Source: a bacterium
GTDB taxonomy: Bacteria; Planctomycetota; Planctomycetia; Pirellulales; Pirellulaceae
NCBI GenBank assembly: GCA_030430075.1
Contig: JAUIGN010000021.1
Span: 1 to 64,000, forward strand
Reading direction: 5' to 3'
DNA: 64,000 bases
Part shown: piece after piece, positions 61,832 through 64,000 of the stretch
Layout: each line of letters opens with the position of its first letter
How positions within the stretch are numbered: position 1 is the first letter of the stretch
The notes under the pieces: generated by a model
The model's input: only the letters and a program-made list of their open reading frames with translations
What the model was told of the DNA's origin: nothing
Database searches by the model: none
Program-made: the position numbers and the translations under genes

Positions 61832-63271
61832 CTAGCGGTCGCCGGGCGGCGATTCTCCGGTGGATGGTCGCGCCCCAGCTCGACGCGACGTGCGACGCAG
61901 CCGATGGTGATCCTCAGGACGCGTCAGCAATCCCCAGTCGAGCGATTCGTCCTGCTCGTACTGCTTCCCCAGGTTCAATGCCGTCAACGCCTTGCAGAGT
62001 TCGAATCCCAGATAGAATGCGTGCGATGCGTCGACGTTTTGCGGATCTGTGGCGAGCAGCCGGTCGAACAGTCGGAACGGATCGGCGTCACTCAAATGCA
62101 TCCCCGCGCTGATCAGATGCAACTGGTCCCGCTCTGCAAAGAGTCGGAAGTTGTTATCTCTGATCTGTTGGGCGAGGGCGTCGAGCTGGCTCGCGCCGTG
62201 TTCGTGCACTTGCACGTCACGGAGCATGACCAGCCCCGCTTCCAAGTGCTTGGGAGGAATTCCCTGTTCAACGGCAAAGTGGACGAGGCGGCGTGCGACG
62301 TCACACTCTTGCACGCTGGTGCGGGCCCAGTTGATCACTTCTGTGGTGAGCACACTGCGGATCCCCAGTTCCTGACAGATGCCCAGGAGAAGCACATTGA
62401 TGCCCGCCGAATCGACATCCGTCAGCTCGGTCAAGTTGCCGATACCCATCATGATTTCGGCATCCGGATACCGTTGCCGCACTTGTTGGTAGCGGGCCAG
62501 GCTGGGCGCGAAACCGCACCCGATCGGCTCCAGGATGGCGTCCAACCGCACGGGAATATTCCGCCTGGCCAGCCAGTCGACCGTTTCATCAAGTCCATCC
62601 AACGTCTTGATGTTGTCGGGGATGACAACCACTTCGCACCCCCAATCGGCAGCCGCCTCACGGTTCGAGCGGTTGACGGAAAGAACCAACTCGGCTCCGG
62701 CGCGCACGGCGGGGCCGATCTCCGCAGGATTCAAGCTGTCGATCGAGACACGGTGGCCGGCATCGCAGAGTGCCTTCACGCAGTCGCCGACTCCCTGCCA
62801 GGCGTCTCCCGGGTCGCAGCCGACATCGATCACATCCGCACCGTGGCTCCGCAGACGCTCGGCGCGCTGCAGAATGTCACGCAATGCGAGCCGCGGCGCA
62901 TGGTTGATTTCGGCGATGATTTCGATGTCGTACTTGCCGTACGACTTGGACTCGACCGATGGCTTGCCGAAATAATCACCAATGCGGCGTAAGTCGTGGG
63001 GGCCGCGGACCACCGGTCGCCCGATGAAGTTGGACAGCGGCTCCAGATCTCCTGCGCAGTAGCCGGGGACCATCACGTGCGTGCACCATTCGGCGACGAC
63101 GAGGTGCCGCGCGATCCAGGAAGGCGTCATCAGCGCGGCCACCGTGATCGGCAGAACCTGGACCGAATGGTCAAACGGGGGCTGATCGAGTTGCTCCAGG
63201 GTGGCGCGGAGTGCGTTCTCGGCCAGCCGGCCCGTCACGAAGTGGTAATGGGGGCGAATGCTCTTGGTCAC
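61832..63271 (-). CDS. DUF6513 / dihydropteroate synthase-like protein
   Basis: A 479-residue cytosolic protein combining an N-terminal DUF6513 domain (IRPHYHFVTGRLAENALRATLE ... VLPITVAALMTPSWIARHL, about 4-110) with a dihydropteroate synthase-like TIM barrel (IIAEINHAPRL, ADVIDVGCDPGD, VSIDSLNPAEIGPAVRAGAELVLSVNRSN, LEPIGCGFAPSLARY, about 120-400). Relatives occur in archaea and in methylotrophs and planctomycetes with tetrahydromethanopterin-linked C1 metabolism, which is the probable pathway. The start GTG 63271 overlaps the upstream stop codon as GTGA, a coupled start giving MTKSIRPHYHF. TTG 63280 and GTG 63277 are alternatives. Confidence 0.88.
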   Translation of the reverse strand: MTKSIRPHYHFVTGRLAENALRATLEQLDQPPFDHSVQVLPITVAALMTPSWIARHLVVAEWCTHVMVPGYCAGDLEPLSNFIGRPVVRGPHDLRRIGDYFGKPSVESKSYGKYDIEIIAEINHAPRLALRDILQRAERLRSHGADVIDVGCDPGDAWQGVGDCVKALCDAGHRVSIDSLNPAEIGPAVRAGAELVLSVNRSNREAAADWGCEVVVIPDNIKTLDGLDETVDWLARRNIPVRLDAILEPIGCGFAPSLARYQQVRQRYPDAEIMMGIGNLTELTDVDSAGINVLLLGICQELGIRSVLTTEVINWARTSVQECDVARRLVHFAVEQGIPPKHLEAGLVMLRDVQVHEHGASQLDALAQQIRDNNFRLFAERDQLHLISAGMHLSDADPFRLFDRLLATDPQNVDASHAFYLGFELCKALTALNLGKQYEQDESLDWGLLTRPEDHHRLRRTSRRAGARPSTGESPPGDR

Positions 63272-64000
63272 GCGCACCAATCCGGCTGCGGTGCGGAATC
63301 AATCTGCGGCTCGGTACCGCGCTGCAGATCCGCCACCGCCCGCTCAGCCGCCTCCACCTGGGTTGCGTCGCTGTGGTAAGCCAGGCGGTAATCGAAGCTG
63401 TACGCCGCGCGCGGTGCGAGCTTCACCACGCGTCCGTGTTCTCCTTCGAACGATCGAGGATTGGGAAAATTCGTACCCGGCTCGATCCCCGTCACGCAGC
63501 CGTCGGCGACCGACGTCGTATTCTTCCAGACACTGAAACAGGGAAGCTGGTTGATGTTGTAATGCAGGCTGACCCCCCGGTTACCGTGCGCGTTGCGGAG
63601 CAAGGCTTGCGTCTGTCCCTCGGCGTCGCCAATCAGCTCAAGGAAATAAACCTGTTCCTCGAAACCGGGTTGAGGTGCTTCGTAGCTGTCCCAATTCGCC
63701 AGGCCCGCTGCGGCGTGGTCATTGCGCGGCACCAGCCGGCGGACCGGGGCCACCACGCGGGCGCCGGCGTCCAGTAGCGGGATCCCGAAGTTCGTGTGGT
63801 ACAGCATCTGGATTTCGGCGGGGCTCTCTGAAAGATTCCGCACTTCGTCACGAATGCGGAAGCCTTGTTCGCCCCGCTTGAGCTTGACCGTTGTCGTCAT
63901 CCGCAACTTGAGAAAGTGAAAGCGGACTTCGTCGACAACACCGATCACGGTAATCTCTTCAGCCTCGTCATCGATGGTGACCGAAAGTTCGTGCGCCGGC
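63268..64000 (-). CDS. DUF4432 family protein, truncated by window edge
   Basis: The C-terminal 243 residues or so of a DUF4432 protein (aldose 1-epimerase/galactose mutarotase fold). The frame is open to the right edge of the window, reading PAHELSVTIDDE at its left, so the start lies beyond. Visible family elements are LSESPAEIQMLYHTNFG, LLDAGARVVAPVRRLVPRND and HYNINQLPCFSVWKNTTSVADGCVTGIEPGTNFPNPRS. A sugar-isomer or carbohydrate-binding role is inferred from fold alone. It overlaps the DUF6513 gene by four bases (GTGA), so the two are translationally coupled in one operon. Confidence 0.85.
   Translation of the reverse strand, partial: PAHELSVTIDDEAEEITVIGVVDEVRFHFLKLRMTTTVKLKRGEQGFRIRDEVRNLSESPAEIQMLYHTNFGIPLLDAGARVVAPVRRLVPRNDHAAAGLANWDSYEAPQPGFEEQVYFLELIGDAEGQTQALLRNAHGNRGVSLHYNINQLPCFSVWKNTTSVADGCVTGIEPGTNFPNPRSFEGEHGRVVKLAPRAAYSFDYRLAYHSDATQVEAAERAVADLQRGTEPQIDSAPQPDWCA

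Overview
The window is a 64 kb, G+C-rich bacterial chromosome segment that looks like a planctomycete of the Pirellulales/Planctomycetaceae type. The signs are a DUF1559 prepilin-like protein paired with a small lipoprotein, two DUF1501 proteins (one beside a PSCyt1/DUF1549/LamG/DUF1553 protein), a formylglycine sulfatase, an NPCBM plus protease-like fusion, a DUF6268 outer-membrane barrel, and a dihydropteroate-synthase-like DUF6513 protein of the tetrahydromethanopterin type. I see no rRNA, tRNA, CRISPR, prophage or insertion sequence. Many long antisense open frames exist because of the high G+C and are not reported as genes. The right edge cuts a DUF4432 gene.

Layout. 0.3-7 kb: short-chain dehydrogenase, sulfatase, a FixL/FixJ-like two-component pair with two perfect palindromes around it, and a potassium channel with RCK domains. 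7-12.5 kb: carbohydrate block with a GH63-like hydrolase, a NagD-like phosphatase and GlgC. 13-27.5 kb: envelope and surface genes, namely DUF1559/lipoprotein, DUF6268 barrel, cardiolipin synthase, diacylglycerol-kinase-like protein, porin, PP2C phosphatase, TrkA_C membrane protein, a redoxin/cytochrome c/copper monooxygenase fusion, and DUF1501. 27.7-33 kb: a small unknown gene, a tandem DUF3467 protein, a 1069-residue AmmeMemoRadiSam fusion, a CBS protein and DUF1653. 33-42 kb: a minus-strand heavy-metal RND efflux operon (outer-membrane factor, Cys-rich secreted protein, membrane fusion protein, RND pump). 42.5-50 kb: CheY-like regulator, fatty acid desaturase, giant NPCBM/trypsin-like/PDZ protein, PfkB kinase, ThpR. 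50-56 kb: recA, an HtrA-like protease and alaS. 56-64 kb: DUF1501 and DUF1549/DUF1553 pair, then DUF6513 and DUF4432.

The most unusual material is between genes. A 24-bp tandem repeat with a conserved two-hairpin leader occurs three times (14370-14490, 38975-39124, 39850-40049). Each copy lies in a spacer inside an apparent operon, is oriented with transcription, and ends about 55-120 bp before the next start codon. A 107-bp repeat occurs twice at 94% identity (19812-19918, 27621-27727). Hairpin-forming REP-like units of 61 bp lie at 61691-61820, with degenerate relatives nearby and at about 33.2 kb. Together these suggest families of structured, probably RNA-active, dispersed elements in this genome.

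Functionally the window mixes housekeeping (recA, alaS, glgC, cardiolipin synthase), metal and ion handling (RND operon, two potassium-type proteins), and the surface and polysaccharide enzymes typical of the group. The AmmeMemoRadiSam protein is notable for carrying all three components on one chain plus what looks like a degenerate second AMMECR1 domain.
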